From Proteobacteria bacterium ST_bin11 (lineage in GTDB: Bacteria > Pseudomonadota > Gammaproteobacteria > Methylococcales > Methylomonadaceae), in assembly GCA_002083615.1 (NCBI GenBank), contig MSXO01000041.1, positions 1 to 25,068 on the forward strand: 25,068 bases of DNA, given 5' to 3'. The notes below the pieces were generated by a model. It saw only the letters and a list, made by a program, of their open reading frames with translations, made no database searches and was not told the origin of the DNA. Position 1 is the stretch's first letter. Every line of letters begins with the position of its first letter. Position numbers and translations under genes: made by a program. Below, piece by piece: positions 1-7,635 of this stretch.

Positions 1-377
1 TAAAATCAACAGCCTGCTAAAAACTAATTCAGTGCTAGTAAAATTTTGGAAACGAGACGAGTTTTAAACGACTTTAGACTTAAAAATCAGAGTGTATTGC
101 AAATTTCAATAGCTATGTTGCAAAAATACCACAAAATTAAAAAGCAATAAACAATTATATCCCTCCTTATACTGAATTTGCCGGGTTTTAAAACTAGCAT
201 ACGCAGACTTGCAGCTTTGAAATAAGTAAGTGCAGCCACATCGTCTGTTATTCATTGGTGACAAGCAATTTGAATTTTCAGCCGGGTATTTCATAGTTTG
301 GTTTTATTCGCCGGCTATAAGGCGGTCAATTGGGGGATTACCACACCTCTTGTAAACCGATATTCGGAAGCAATGTT
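1..377. other. Non-coding left edge, no recognisable feature
   Basis: AT-rich stretch downstream of the glutaminase fusion gene. Short open frames exist on the minus strand but have no ribosome-binding site and cysteine-rich, low-complexity translations that do not look like proteins. I see no hairpin followed by a T-run that would be a convincing terminator for the gene ending at 378. Confidence 0.5.
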
Positions 378-2213
378 TTAACTCCTCAGCATCTTAATTT
401 CGCGCACGTTTTGGCGGATGCGGCGATTGAGCTCTCGACTGATATTGGTGACCAATTTTAATTTGACGCTCAATGCTAAAGAGCTCTGGTCTGCCTCTAA
501 ACCAATGTAGTCTAAAACCAGGCAGGTAACTTCCTCATCCGCAAGTACATCGGCGGATCGCTTGCCGCGATCCAACATTGCCATTTCGCCAAACGCTGAC
601 CCTGCTGAGAGCGCGGAGACTCGTTCACTGCGTCTCTGATCTAAATGAATGAAGATACTCACCTGTCCCGACAGGATGAAGTAGAGGAAATCCGCAGAGT
701 CGCCTTCGCGGCAAATATAGCTGCCTTGCTCATAGGTTTTATGGGTGGATAGTGACTCTAAAAATGCCATTTCTTCTTCTGTAAAGCCTTGCAGAAAAGC
801 TTGCTCGGCGACCGGTAAAGAGGTTTGGCCACTCTTAGCAAAGTCCCCCAGTATCTGGTCTTCGCACCACTCCAGTGCGTCATCGACTACTTGGTAGTTA
901 AATAATGGGGCCGAATCCAGGCTGCCAGTCGCTTTTTTGATACGTTTCACCGATTCATACTTTCCCCAGGTGCCTGTAAACAACACTGTCTTCCCCAGTT
1001 CTTGCAGGCGCAAAATCATACCGGCGAACAGTCGCTCGGCACCTTCGCTGACGGTGGAGGTGCGCGTTATATCCAAAATTAGAAAGTCGGTTTTGTCGAC
1101 TAAGTCCATTACCTCGTGGATGACTATTTCGGCTGAGGAAAACATCAACTCTCCCTGTAACTCCAGGATATTGATCCGGCAGCCTAACTCCATCAGCATT
1201 ACCGTTTGGCGCGGCGGACGGTAACGTTTGGAAGGCACTTGCTCTGCATCATAACTGGCATGGATTACCGAGGAAGAGGTAGATCGACCGGTGTGTAACA
1301 TGTGTAAACCAAAATCAGCGGAGATTTTTTTGCAGGCGGCAATACCGCGCGCGCTGTTTCCGCGGTCGTCTAGTTTGGGCGAAAAAACCGCTAGGCCAAA
1401 TTGGCCGGGTAACACCGCCATGATCCCGCCACCAACGCCACTCTTTGCTGGCATTCCCACTTCAAAAACCCAAGCGCCGGAATAATCGTACATACCGCAA
1501 GAACTCATGACGCTTAACACCTTAGGCACATGGTGGCTTTCCAAGGCGCGCACACCTGTGATGGGGTTGACACCATTGTTGGCCATAACCGCGCCAATCA
1601 CAGCCAAATCCCTACAGTTAACCAGGATCGAACACTGCTTGAAATACAAGTCGAGCACGTCGTCGGTGTCGGTTTCGATAATATTGGAATTTCGCAGTAA
1701 ATAGGCAATGGCCCGGTTACGATGCCCCGTGCTTTTTTCTGACAAATAGACTTCTTCGTCTATCATCACTTTATGCCCTAAATACTGCTCATAACAGGTC
1801 AGCATGCGTTGCAATTTACTGGCTGGCGAGTCGCCTTTTATTAGCGAAACCGTTGCAATCGCTCCCGCATTGATCATAGGATTTTTGGGTCGACCGGTGT
1901 CTGGCTCAAGGCTGATTGAGTTGAACGCCTCGCCCGACGGTTCCACATCGACTTTTTTTACTACCGAATCCACACTTTTGTCATGCAATGCCATACCGTA
2001 GGTGATGGCCTTTGAAATGGACTGAATCGTAAATTCCTGTCGCGAATCCCCAACCTGATAAACGTGCCCATCGGTTGTAACCAGCGCTATTCCAAACCAG
2101 TTTGGGTCAGCTTTCGCTAGCTCTGGGATATAGCTAGCGACTTCCCCCTCATCAAATCCGGCCAGTTCGGCGTGAAGAGACTCAAGGTAGCTCTGGAGAT
2201 AATTAGATTGCAT
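378..2213 (-). CDS. glsA: Glutaminase A fused to STAS and cyclic-nucleotide-binding domains
   Basis: Predicted cytosolic glutaminase (L-glutamine + H2O to L-glutamate + NH3), 611 residues, about twice the roughly 310 of plain GlsA. Residues 1-310 are the serine-dependent beta-lactamase-like glutaminase domain. The S65-x-x-K68 motif is present, and N115, E159, N166, Y190, Y242 and V260 fall where the family's substrate-contact residues are expected. Residues about 344-455 look like a STAS domain. Residues about 470-600 are a cyclic-nucleotide-binding domain with an intact phosphate-binding cassette (F541-G-E543, then R552-S-A554). The ATG at 2213 is chosen because AAGGGA lies just upstream and the family N-terminus follows; a longer frame to 2363 would run through the sigma54 promoter. 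Divergent from the STAS operon. Regulation is probably by NtrC/sigma54. The glutaminase call is firm; the regulatory role of the extra domains is inferred. Confidence 0.93.
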   Translation of the reverse strand: MQSNYLQSYLESLHAELAGFDEGEVASYIPELAKADPNWFGIALVTTDGHVYQVGDSRQEFTIQSISKAITYGMALHDKSVDSVVKKVDVEPSGEAFNSISLEPDTGRPKNPMINAGAIATVSLIKGDSPASKLQRMLTCYEQYLGHKVMIDEEVYLSEKSTGHRNRAIAYLLRNSNIIETDTDDVLDLYFKQCSILVNCRDLAVIGAVMANNGVNPITGVRALESHHVPKVLSVMSSCGMYDYSGAWVFEVGMPAKSGVGGGIMAVLPGQFGLAVFSPKLDDRGNSARGIAACKKISADFGLHMLHTGRSTSSSVIHASYDAEQVPSKRYRPPRQTVMLMELGCRINILELQGELMFSSAEIVIHEVMDLVDKTDFLILDITRTSTVSEGAERLFAGMILRLQELGKTVLFTGTWGKYESVKRIKKATGSLDSAPLFNYQVVDDALEWCEDQILGDFAKSGQTSLPVAEQAFLQGFTEEEMAFLESLSTHKTYEQGSYICREGDSADFLYFILSGQVSIFIHLDQRRSERVSALSAGSAFGEMAMLDRGKRSADVLADEEVTCLVLDYIGLEADQSSLALSVKLKLVTNISRELNRRIRQNVREIKMLRS

Positions 2214-2351
2214 GGTTTTCCCTTGCGTTGGACTTAACGCGCTTGTGGTGTACTGTTGCTTTCGATCTGGCAGCAAAGAGTGTCTATTGCGATGCCGACC
2301 CCGCTTTTTTCTTATTAGATCGGCTTTGAATAGTCGATTAAGTGAATTTAA

Positions 2352-2367
2352 AGCACAACACATGCCA
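2352..2367 (-). promoter_or_regulatory. Sigma54 (-24/-12) promoter of the glutaminase gene
   Basis: The minus strand reads TGGCATGTGTTGTGCT, with GG and GC exactly 10 bp apart as sigma54 requires. It differs from TGGCACG-N4-TTGCW at two positions. Predicted transcription start near 2341 gives a leader of about 130 nt before the ATG at 2213. Two NtrC-like sites lie upstream at typical enhancer distance, which strengthens the call. Confidence 0.72.
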
Positions 2368-2417
2368 GTCGCTCATGCGCGAACCCTACTGGAAATACAT
2401 GATTTATTGTCTTTTAT

Positions 2418-2434
2418 TGCACCAAAATAGAACA
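2418..2434 (-). promoter_or_regulatory. NtrC-like enhancer site, promoter-proximal
   Basis: The minus strand reads TGTTCTATTTTGGTGCA. The TGGTGCA half matches the NtrC consensus TGCACCA-N3-TGGTGCA perfectly and the other half matches 4 of 7. Its centre is about 85 bp upstream of the predicted sigma54 start and 21 bp (two helical turns) from the second site. Confidence 0.55.
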
Positions 2435-2438
2435 AAGA

Positions 2439-2455
2439 GCCACCATTTTGGTACG
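2439..2455 (-). promoter_or_regulatory. NtrC-like enhancer site, promoter-distal
   Basis: The minus strand reads CGTACCAAAATGGTGGC, with a perfect palindromic core ACCA-AAA-TGGT and 5 of 7 consensus bases in each half. Its centre is about 106 bp upstream of the predicted start. With the neighbouring site it forms a face-of-helix pair as seen at NtrC enhancers. Confidence 0.55.
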
Positions 2456-2572
2456 TTTTTTCTAAAGGGTGCGTCCACTACTCCGCGCTTAGGTGGGGCG
2501 ATAGCGCTCAAACGTCAGATAGGATTTTGCTGCGGGTCTGACGAAGCAAGTGCCTTCGGTATGCGGCGCAGT

Positions 2573-2596
2573 TTTAATACGCCTTCGAGTATTAAA
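2573..2596. promoter_or_regulatory. Perfect inverted repeat upstream of the STAS operon
   Basis: TTTAATAC and GTATTAAA are 8-bp perfect inverted arms separated by 8 nt, ending about 86 bp before the STAS gene. There is no T-run after it, so it looks more like a dyad operator than a terminator. The binding protein is unknown. Confidence 0.4.
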
Positions 2597-2682
2597 TGTC
2601 ATATTAATGTGATATCTATAAGCTACTTTGCAACGCAAAGTTTGAACATCTTTCGTACTCACCCAATAATAAAAAAACATCT

Positions 2683-3027
2683 ATGTCTATAGAATTTGAA
2701 GATTTGAGCGAACATCTTCGGCTCATTAAAATTTCAGGCCGCCTGGATATTTTGGGCACTCAGGAAATTGCTACGAAATTTACCGCTCTGGCATGTGCGG
2801 AAAATCGGCGGGTAGTGGTCGATCTGACTGGGGTAAGCTTTTTGGCGTCCATCGGTATTCGGGAGCTCATTACTAACGCCAAGGCTTTACAGCGGCGTGG
2901 CGGTAAGATGACTTTGTTCATCGGCAATAATGAGGCCGTTATCAAGACCTTGGAAGCCACTGGTATTGACGCGCTATTGCCTATGTTTACAGATTTAGAG
3001 CAGGGGACCGAGGCAGCGCTTTCTTGA
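2683..3027 (+). CDS. STAS-domain anti-anti-sigma factor (SpoIIAA/RsbV-like)
   Basis: Single-domain STAS protein of 114 residues, the normal size for SpoIIAA/RsbV antagonists. In partner switching the unphosphorylated protein binds an RsbW-type kinase and frees the kinase's client; phosphorylation of a conserved serine inactivates it. Here the sequence DLTGVSFLASIGIREL places S56 at the RsbV phosphoserine position, although the usual D-S-[ST]-G-L is A-S-I-G-I, so the preceding Asp is replaced by Ala55. First gene of a three-gene operon with the HATPase kinase and PP2C phosphatase. No clear Shine-Dalgarno precedes the ATG, which follows an A-rich run. Family assignment is secure; the client protein is unknown. 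Confidence 0.9.
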   Translation: MSIEFEDLSEHLRLIKISGRLDILGTQEIATKFTALACAENRRVVVDLTGVSFLASIGIRELITNAKALQRRGGKMTLFIGNNEAVIKTLEATGIDALLPMFTDLEQGTEAALS

Positions 3028-3064
3028 TGTGTACTGCTTACCAGCGTCTTGTCGGGGTTCTGTG

Positions 3065-3496
3065 ATGGACAGTTTCAGTGTTCAAGCGGATCCTTCCGGA
3101 ATCCGTGAAGCGTCTCTATGGCTGGAGCGGATGCTAACGCAAAACGGTGTGCCGGAAGCGCACCGCTCCCGTTTGGATTTGTGCTTCAACGAGGTAGCGG
3201 CGAATATTTTGTATCATGGTGGCGAATCGGCTGTTTCGGGGCTTATTTTTCTCGAACTCACTGTGCGAATGTTGCCTGATGCTGACGGTCAAGCCACTAT
3301 CACGGTGTCCGATGCCGGTACTCCATTTGATCCAGTGTCAGCCTTACCGGCCCTCAGGCCGGAATCCCTGAGCGATGCCGAACCCGGCGGCTTGGGTTTG
3401 ATTATGTTGCACAAATTGACCGATGAATTGCGCTATAGCCTCGCGGATGGTCGAAATCGCCTTAGTTTTGCAGTCCGTTGGTCAAACAGCCACTAA
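3065..3496 (+). CDS. RsbW-like anti-sigma serine kinase (HATPase_c)
   Basis: Predicted 143-residue GHKL-type ATPase acting as the serine kinase and binding partner of the upstream STAS protein. Visible motifs are the N-box F-N42-E43-V-A-A-N47, the G1 box D83-A-G85-T-P-F and the G2 box GGLGL at 108-112. All are intact, so ATP binding is expected. An in-frame GTG at 3029 would add 12 residues, but the ATG at 3065 is preferred because a GGGG-containing stretch precedes it and the family fold begins right after it. The stop overlaps the phosphatase start (TAATG), indicating translational coupling. Its client could be a sigma factor or another effector encoded elsewhere, since none is seen here. 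Confidence 0.87.
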   Translation: MDSFSVQADPSGIREASLWLERMLTQNGVPEAHRSRLDLCFNEVAANILYHGGESAVSGLIFLELTVRMLPDADGQATITVSDAGTPFDPVSALPALRPESLSDAEPGGLGLIMLHKLTDELRYSLADGRNRLSFAVRWSNSH

Positions 3497-4788
3497 TGGA
3501 CTACAAACACATCAAACGCAGTCGATTCAAACGCGGGCCGGATCGTCGACTCGGCAGTTCTCATTCTCATTCCGATAAGCGGGTTGATGAGGGTGATAGG
3601 CGCAAACTCGGGCCGAGTTGGCTGTCCTTGTTTCGGGGCATGGATGATGAAACCATTAGCGAATCCATCGGAGATTTTGAGGTATTGACGCTCCCGGCTG
3701 GCTCCTTGCTGCTCAAGCCGGGCGATAAAAATGAATGCGTTTACCTGTTGCTGTCAGGCCAGTTGGTCGCCAATTTGGATAGTTCCTTAAATCCGGATGC
3801 CGCCATGCCGATCAGGCCCGGCGAGTGTATCGGCGAATTTTCCGCTATCGATGGCAAGCCGGTATCGGCCTTCGTGATTGCTCTGCAAGATGCGCGGGTA
3901 TTGCAAGTCTCACCCGAATCGTTTTGGCAGCGCTTAATGCCCATCCCGGGCGTGGCTCGCAATTTACTGGTTTCGTTGACAGAAAGGATGCGCCGCAGCA
4001 ACGAAGCCACCCTGGATTCTCAGCGCAAGCAGCTCGCGCTCCAGTATATAAAAAAGGAACTTGAGGTAGCGAAACAATTGCAGGCCGGCATGTTGCCATT
4101 GCACAGGCCTTTGTTCCCCGAGCGATGCGACATTGAAGTTGCCGGCATTATGGAGCCAGCCTCGGAAATTGGCGGCGATTTGTTCGATGCGTTTTTTGTC
4201 GACGAGCATCTACTATTTTTTAGTATCGGCGACGTATCCGGCCATGGCATTCCGGCTGCATTATTCATGGCCCGCACCATAGGCTTGATGCGTATTTCCG
4301 CGCTAAGTACTACGCGTCCGGATCACTTGCTAGAACGTATCAATAATCAACTGTGTGAAGGTAACGACGCCAATATGTTCGTCACCTTGTTTTGCGGTTT
4401 TCTGGACGTTCGCAGTGGCGAACTAACCTACTCAAACGCAGGGCATCACGCGCCTTTATTGGTTCGACTCAGCGACGGTAGGCGTCTGCCTATTCCAAAA
4501 GGTGCTTTGGTGGGGGTTATATCCGGTATTAAATACTCAGCCCAGCAAGTGATTTTAGAGCGAGGGGATGCTTTGATTTGCTTTACTGACGGAGTTACCG
4601 AGGCAAATTCGGAAGACGGCACTGAGTTTTCTGAGGATCGCTTATTGGCACTCAGCGCCAATCATGCCGACCGATCATTAGAAGAACTCCTCGATATTGT
4701 GCGCAGGGAGGTTGCGAGTTTTACCAACCACCAACCGCTGGCTGATGATTGCACCATGCTCGCGATGCGCCGAAGATTGCCAGGCTAA
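3496..4788 (+). CDS. cNBD-regulated PP2C/SpoIIE-type serine phosphatase (RsbU-like)
   Basis: Predicted 430-residue phosphatase that would dephosphorylate the STAS protein and switch the module on. Residues about 45-165 form a cyclic-nucleotide-binding-like domain. A helical linker (about 165-195) leads to a PP2C domain at about 200-425 with the metal-binding acidic motifs GGD228LF, GD246VSGHG, FTD364GV and AD417-D418. The cNBD cassette (GEFSAIDGKPVSA, 113-125) has the Glu but Pro/Val where the phosphate-binding Arg normally sits, so ligand binding may be lost or altered. The ATG at 3496 is chosen because it overlaps the preceding stop as TAATG; an in-frame GTG at 3478 is less likely. Basic N-terminus, no membrane segment. 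Convergent with the adenylate cyclase gene. Confidence 0.92.
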   Translation: MDYKHIKRSRFKRGPDRRLGSSHSHSDKRVDEGDRRKLGPSWLSLFRGMDDETISESIGDFEVLTLPAGSLLLKPGDKNECVYLLLSGQLVANLDSSLNPDAAMPIRPGECIGEFSAIDGKPVSAFVIALQDARVLQVSPESFWQRLMPIPGVARNLLVSLTERMRRSNEATLDSQRKQLALQYIKKELEVAKQLQAGMLPLHRPLFPERCDIEVAGIMEPASEIGGDLFDAFFVDEHLLFFSIGDVSGHGIPAALFMARTIGLMRISALSTTRPDHLLERINNQLCEGNDANMFVTLFCGFLDVRSGELTYSNAGHHAPLLVRLSDGRRLPIPKGALVGVISGIKYSAQQVILERGDALICFTDGVTEANSEDGTEFSEDRLLALSANHADRSLEELLDIVRREVASFTNHQPLADDCTMLAMRRRLPG

Positions 4789-4924
4789 ACATCTGCTATT
4801 GTCCCATCCGGGACTGAGCTTGTTGCGGTCTTACGCCGCGTAACCTAGTACAGTCTTAGAACCCACCAATATCAAGGCCAACAGTTTTGCAAGGCCGGGT
4901 TAGTCGTGTGTTGATCGGAGCTCG

Positions 4925-7219
4925 CTATTTGCTGGTGTGGGTGTACACTCCGTCCCAATCGATCGGTGGCGGCGTTTCGCGGTAGTGCTCAATTCTTTCC
5001 AGATACAGCCGGTATAGCCAAACGCTCGGATTTGAGCGGTGGAGCTGAGCAAATAATTCGGCAGCCGTCTCCCAATCCGCTTGTCTATAGACGGTTAATG
5101 CGCGGCGGTTAAGTTGCAACTGCTCAATTAGCGCGGCGTCGGCGGCATCTGTCAAACACAAAGGTTCGTAGATAGTAATCGGCTCTCGCTTACCCTTAAC
5201 CCTTACTATATCCAGTTCCCGATAGAGAAATTGCGGCGCCTGCTCTCGTGTGGCATCGCTGACGATGATCAATGCACCGTATTCTTTTGTGAGGCCTTCC
5301 AGTCGCGAGCCCAAATTTACCGCATCGCCCAACACGGTATACGCCATCCTGAATGAAGAGCCCATATTGCCCACACTCATCTTGCCAGTATTGATACCAA
5401 TCCCGATAGCTATCTCCGGCCAGTCTTTGGCCTTGAGTTGCTGATTGAGCTCGGTAATCGCCGGCAAAATTGCTAGTGCCGCCTCCAGCGCATGCTCACC
5501 GTGTCTGGGGTCATGAAGGGGCGCGCCCCAAAAGGCCATAACAGCGTCGCCCATATACTTGTCGATGGTGCCCTGGTGCCGATGAATCACTTTGGTGATG
5601 GCTGTCAAAATCAAATTCATCAGTTCGGATAGTGCCTGAGGTTCTAAACCTTCCGAGATCGAGGTAAACCCACGCACGTCGGTAAACAATACTGTCATCT
5701 CCCGACTTTCTCCGGCCAAACTAAAGTCGTCCTCCGATTGCACCATTTGATCGACCAATTCAGGTGGTACATATTGACTAAAGCTTTTGCCCAGCTGCGT
5801 TTTGCGCCGGGTTTCCAGAAAATAGGCAAAACTGACCTGCGCCACAAATAAGCTACTGAGCAACAGCAGTGGCGTGAACAGCGCAGAATCAATGTGCAGC
5901 TTCGTCCATAGCGCAAAATTCACCGCGATCACCAGGAGCGAAAAGCCGAAATACAGCATAAAACTGCCGGAGAACGACAGGCGCGGCCAGAAAAACGTGC
6001 AGATAAGTCCCAACACCAACAATTCCAGCACTTCAAAGCCTATTAAGTAAGCCGGCTTGGACTTGATGCTTTGATCCAGCAAGGCACTGACGATATTGGC
6101 GTGGATTTCCACCCCAGGATAAACGTTCTGCACCGGCGTGCTGCGAAGATCCATTAAGCCGGCGGAGGTGGTGCCGACTATGGCAATTTTGCCCGCTAAA
6201 GCGGCGCGATCCACTTGGCCCTGCAACACGTCGGTGGCTGACACGTATGGGAAACTGCCCTGTCTACCGCGATACGGCACCAGGATGGCGCTATGCTGGT
6301 CGGTCGGTATAGTGTAGTCACCCACGCGGATGCCTTCCAGAGAGGCTAAGTCCTGGTCGCCCAGCTGATCGGTTAAAAATTCGACCTCCCGAATTGCCCG
6401 GTAGCGGCGATAGATAGCCAACGACAATGCATCGTAAAGCGACGACTGATATTCGATCAGCAATGGCAGTCGCCTATAAATGCCGTCACGGTCAACCATC
6501 GGATTGTTAAAAAATCCGCCGATGCCTGCTGCCTCTTGCAATGCGCGTAAATTGGCGCCAAAACTGCCCGCGGACGGCAATAAGCCGGCAAATTCTCCGG
6601 CTGTAGCCAATGGCGGCGGCGGTTTGTTGTCGTGGCCAATCGATTCTTGCTTGTGTTGAGTAAAATAACCCAACACCACAGGACGATTTTTCAAACTGGC
6701 CGCGAAGATATCGTCGTAAGCCAATTTTTGGCTCAGCCCCGCAAAGGCGTGTTGGTAAGCCTGATTGCCGGCGAGTTCCCCTTCGGCGAGTTGTTTTAGC
6801 GCCTCTATGCCCGATGAGTTGTCCGGTTCGGAAAACACCACATCAAATGCCAATAAATCGATTCGGTAGTCGTCAAACAATTTGTCAGTTAATTGGGCTA
6901 ACTTGTTGCGCGACCAAGGCCAACGGCCTTCCTGGCTGATCGATTTTTCGTCGATGTCGATGATGACGATTCGGCTATCGACAGAATTAGGAATCGTGGC
7001 GCGCAATCGCAGATCGTAAGCAATGTGTTCCAAGCGTTCGATCAGGGAAATATCCAACCACTGCGCCGCATACGCCAGAAAGCAGAGAATTAGCGCGGTG
7101 TTAACCAAGCGCCTGCTAAATTTGAAAAGAGTGGTGTACGTGATGCGCATGGCCAATTGAGTCGGTTTTATTATCCCCGGCAATTCTATCTCACCAGGAA
7201 CCAGGCCCATCGATAACAT
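4925..7219 (-). CDS. CHASE2-domain class III adenylate cyclase
   Basis: Membrane-bound cyclase of up to 764 residues, predicted to make cAMP from ATP. A membrane segment at about 37-56 is followed by an extracytoplasmic CHASE2 sensor domain (about 60-385), three membrane segments (about 392-412, 418-436, 444-466) and a cytoplasmic class III catalytic domain (about 500-690). Metal-binding D514 (FTDVRGFTS) and D558 (GDAVMAFWG) are present, as are the transition-state pair N635 and R639 (VNLGSR). K554 and T628 fit adenine rather than guanine selection. The start is uncertain: ATGs at 7219, 7210 and 7150 all lack a clear Shine-Dalgarno, and the 7150 start begins just before the first membrane helix. 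The neighbouring cNBD proteins are natural candidates to read its product, which is an inference. Confidence 0.92.
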   Translation of the reverse strand: MLSMGLVPGEIELPGIIKPTQLAMRITYTTLFKFSRRLVNTALILCFLAYAAQWLDISLIERLEHIAYDLRLRATIPNSVDSRIVIIDIDEKSISQEGRWPWSRNKLAQLTDKLFDDYRIDLLAFDVVFSEPDNSSGIEALKQLAEGELAGNQAYQHAFAGLSQKLAYDDIFAASLKNRPVVLGYFTQHKQESIGHDNKPPPPLATAGEFAGLLPSAGSFGANLRALQEAAGIGGFFNNPMVDRDGIYRRLPLLIEYQSSLYDALSLAIYRRYRAIREVEFLTDQLGDQDLASLEGIRVGDYTIPTDQHSAILVPYRGRQGSFPYVSATDVLQGQVDRAALAGKIAIVGTTSAGLMDLRSTPVQNVYPGVEIHANIVSALLDQSIKSKPAYLIGFEVLELLVLGLICTFFWPRLSFSGSFMLYFGFSLLVIAVNFALWTKLHIDSALFTPLLLLSSLFVAQVSFAYFLETRRKTQLGKSFSQYVPPELVDQMVQSEDDFSLAGESREMTVLFTDVRGFTSISEGLEPQALSELMNLILTAITKVIHRHQGTIDKYMGDAVMAFWGAPLHDPRHGEHALEAALAILPAITELNQQLKAKDWPEIAIGIGINTGKMSVGNMGSSFRMAYTVLGDAVNLGSRLEGLTKEYGALIIVSDATREQAPQFLYRELDIVRVKGKREPITIYEPLCLTDAADAALIEQLQLNRRALTVYRQADWETAAELFAQLHRSNPSVWLYRLYLERIEHYRETPPPIDWDGVYTHTSK

Positions 7220-7511
7220 TTTCTGGGTAACTTGACGCTACTTTGTCAGATTGGCCAAAAGTCTGCATGGTCGCCAGGAAGCCGGTGTTTGTTGCTCTGG
7301 GGGGAGCGTAATTCCGCCCTTGGCGACAGGAATCGCTTCACACTCATTAGCGCTAACAATCTGTCGAGATGAAGATGTTGTTGTCTTAGTCTGAGAAACC
7401 AGAGCTCAGCGACGGCATTAACTGGCAATCCCTTCTAGCGCATGAGCTTTTCTGAATATTCATCTGCCATGTCGCTTACTTTATCAGCAGCGATTTTCGA
7501 CTCTTGATCAA
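7220..7511. other. Intergenic region between cyclase and secretion locus
   Basis: Divergent spacer of about 290 bp. Frames here lack ribosome-binding sites and recognisable protein content. Apart from the promoter starting at 7512 I see no defined element. Confidence 0.4.
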
Positions 7512-7540
7512 TTGACATGTTTGCCTGTGCAGCGTAAAAC
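7512..7540 (+). promoter_or_regulatory. Sigma70 promoter of the two-partner secretion operon
   Basis: TTGACA at 7512-7517 is a perfect -35 box. After 17 bp comes TAAAAC at 7535-7540, matching TATAAT at 4 of 6. Transcription would begin near 7547. That argues against the TTG at 7549 as translation start and supports the ATG at 7636 for the TpsB gene. Confidence 0.6.
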
Positions 7541-7635
7541 TTTCCCGATTGTCTAAGCTGCTGATAAGCATTTGTTTATTGGGGGAATCAACTCAAATAC
7601 TGTCAGGCAATCGCTTGAATAGCATCAGCGAAGAA

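Noticed and set aside
300..330. Hairpin CGCC...GGCG after the glutaminase gene
   Set aside because: Only a four-pair stem and no U-run on the gene's strand.
2214..2363. 50-residue N-terminal extension of the glutaminase
   Set aside because: The extension is basic and unlike GlsA, and would need transcription from upstream of the sigma54 start. AAGGGA marks the ATG at 2213.
2342..2692. 116-codon plus-strand frame over the glutaminase promoter region
   Set aside because: It crosses the sigma54 and NtrC-like sites, has no ribosome-binding site and its translation has no domain character.
4801..4814. Hairpin GTCCC-ATCC-GGGAC between the convergent phosphatase and cyclase genes
   Set aside because: Five-pair stem with no T-run on either side; not a convincing intrinsic terminator.
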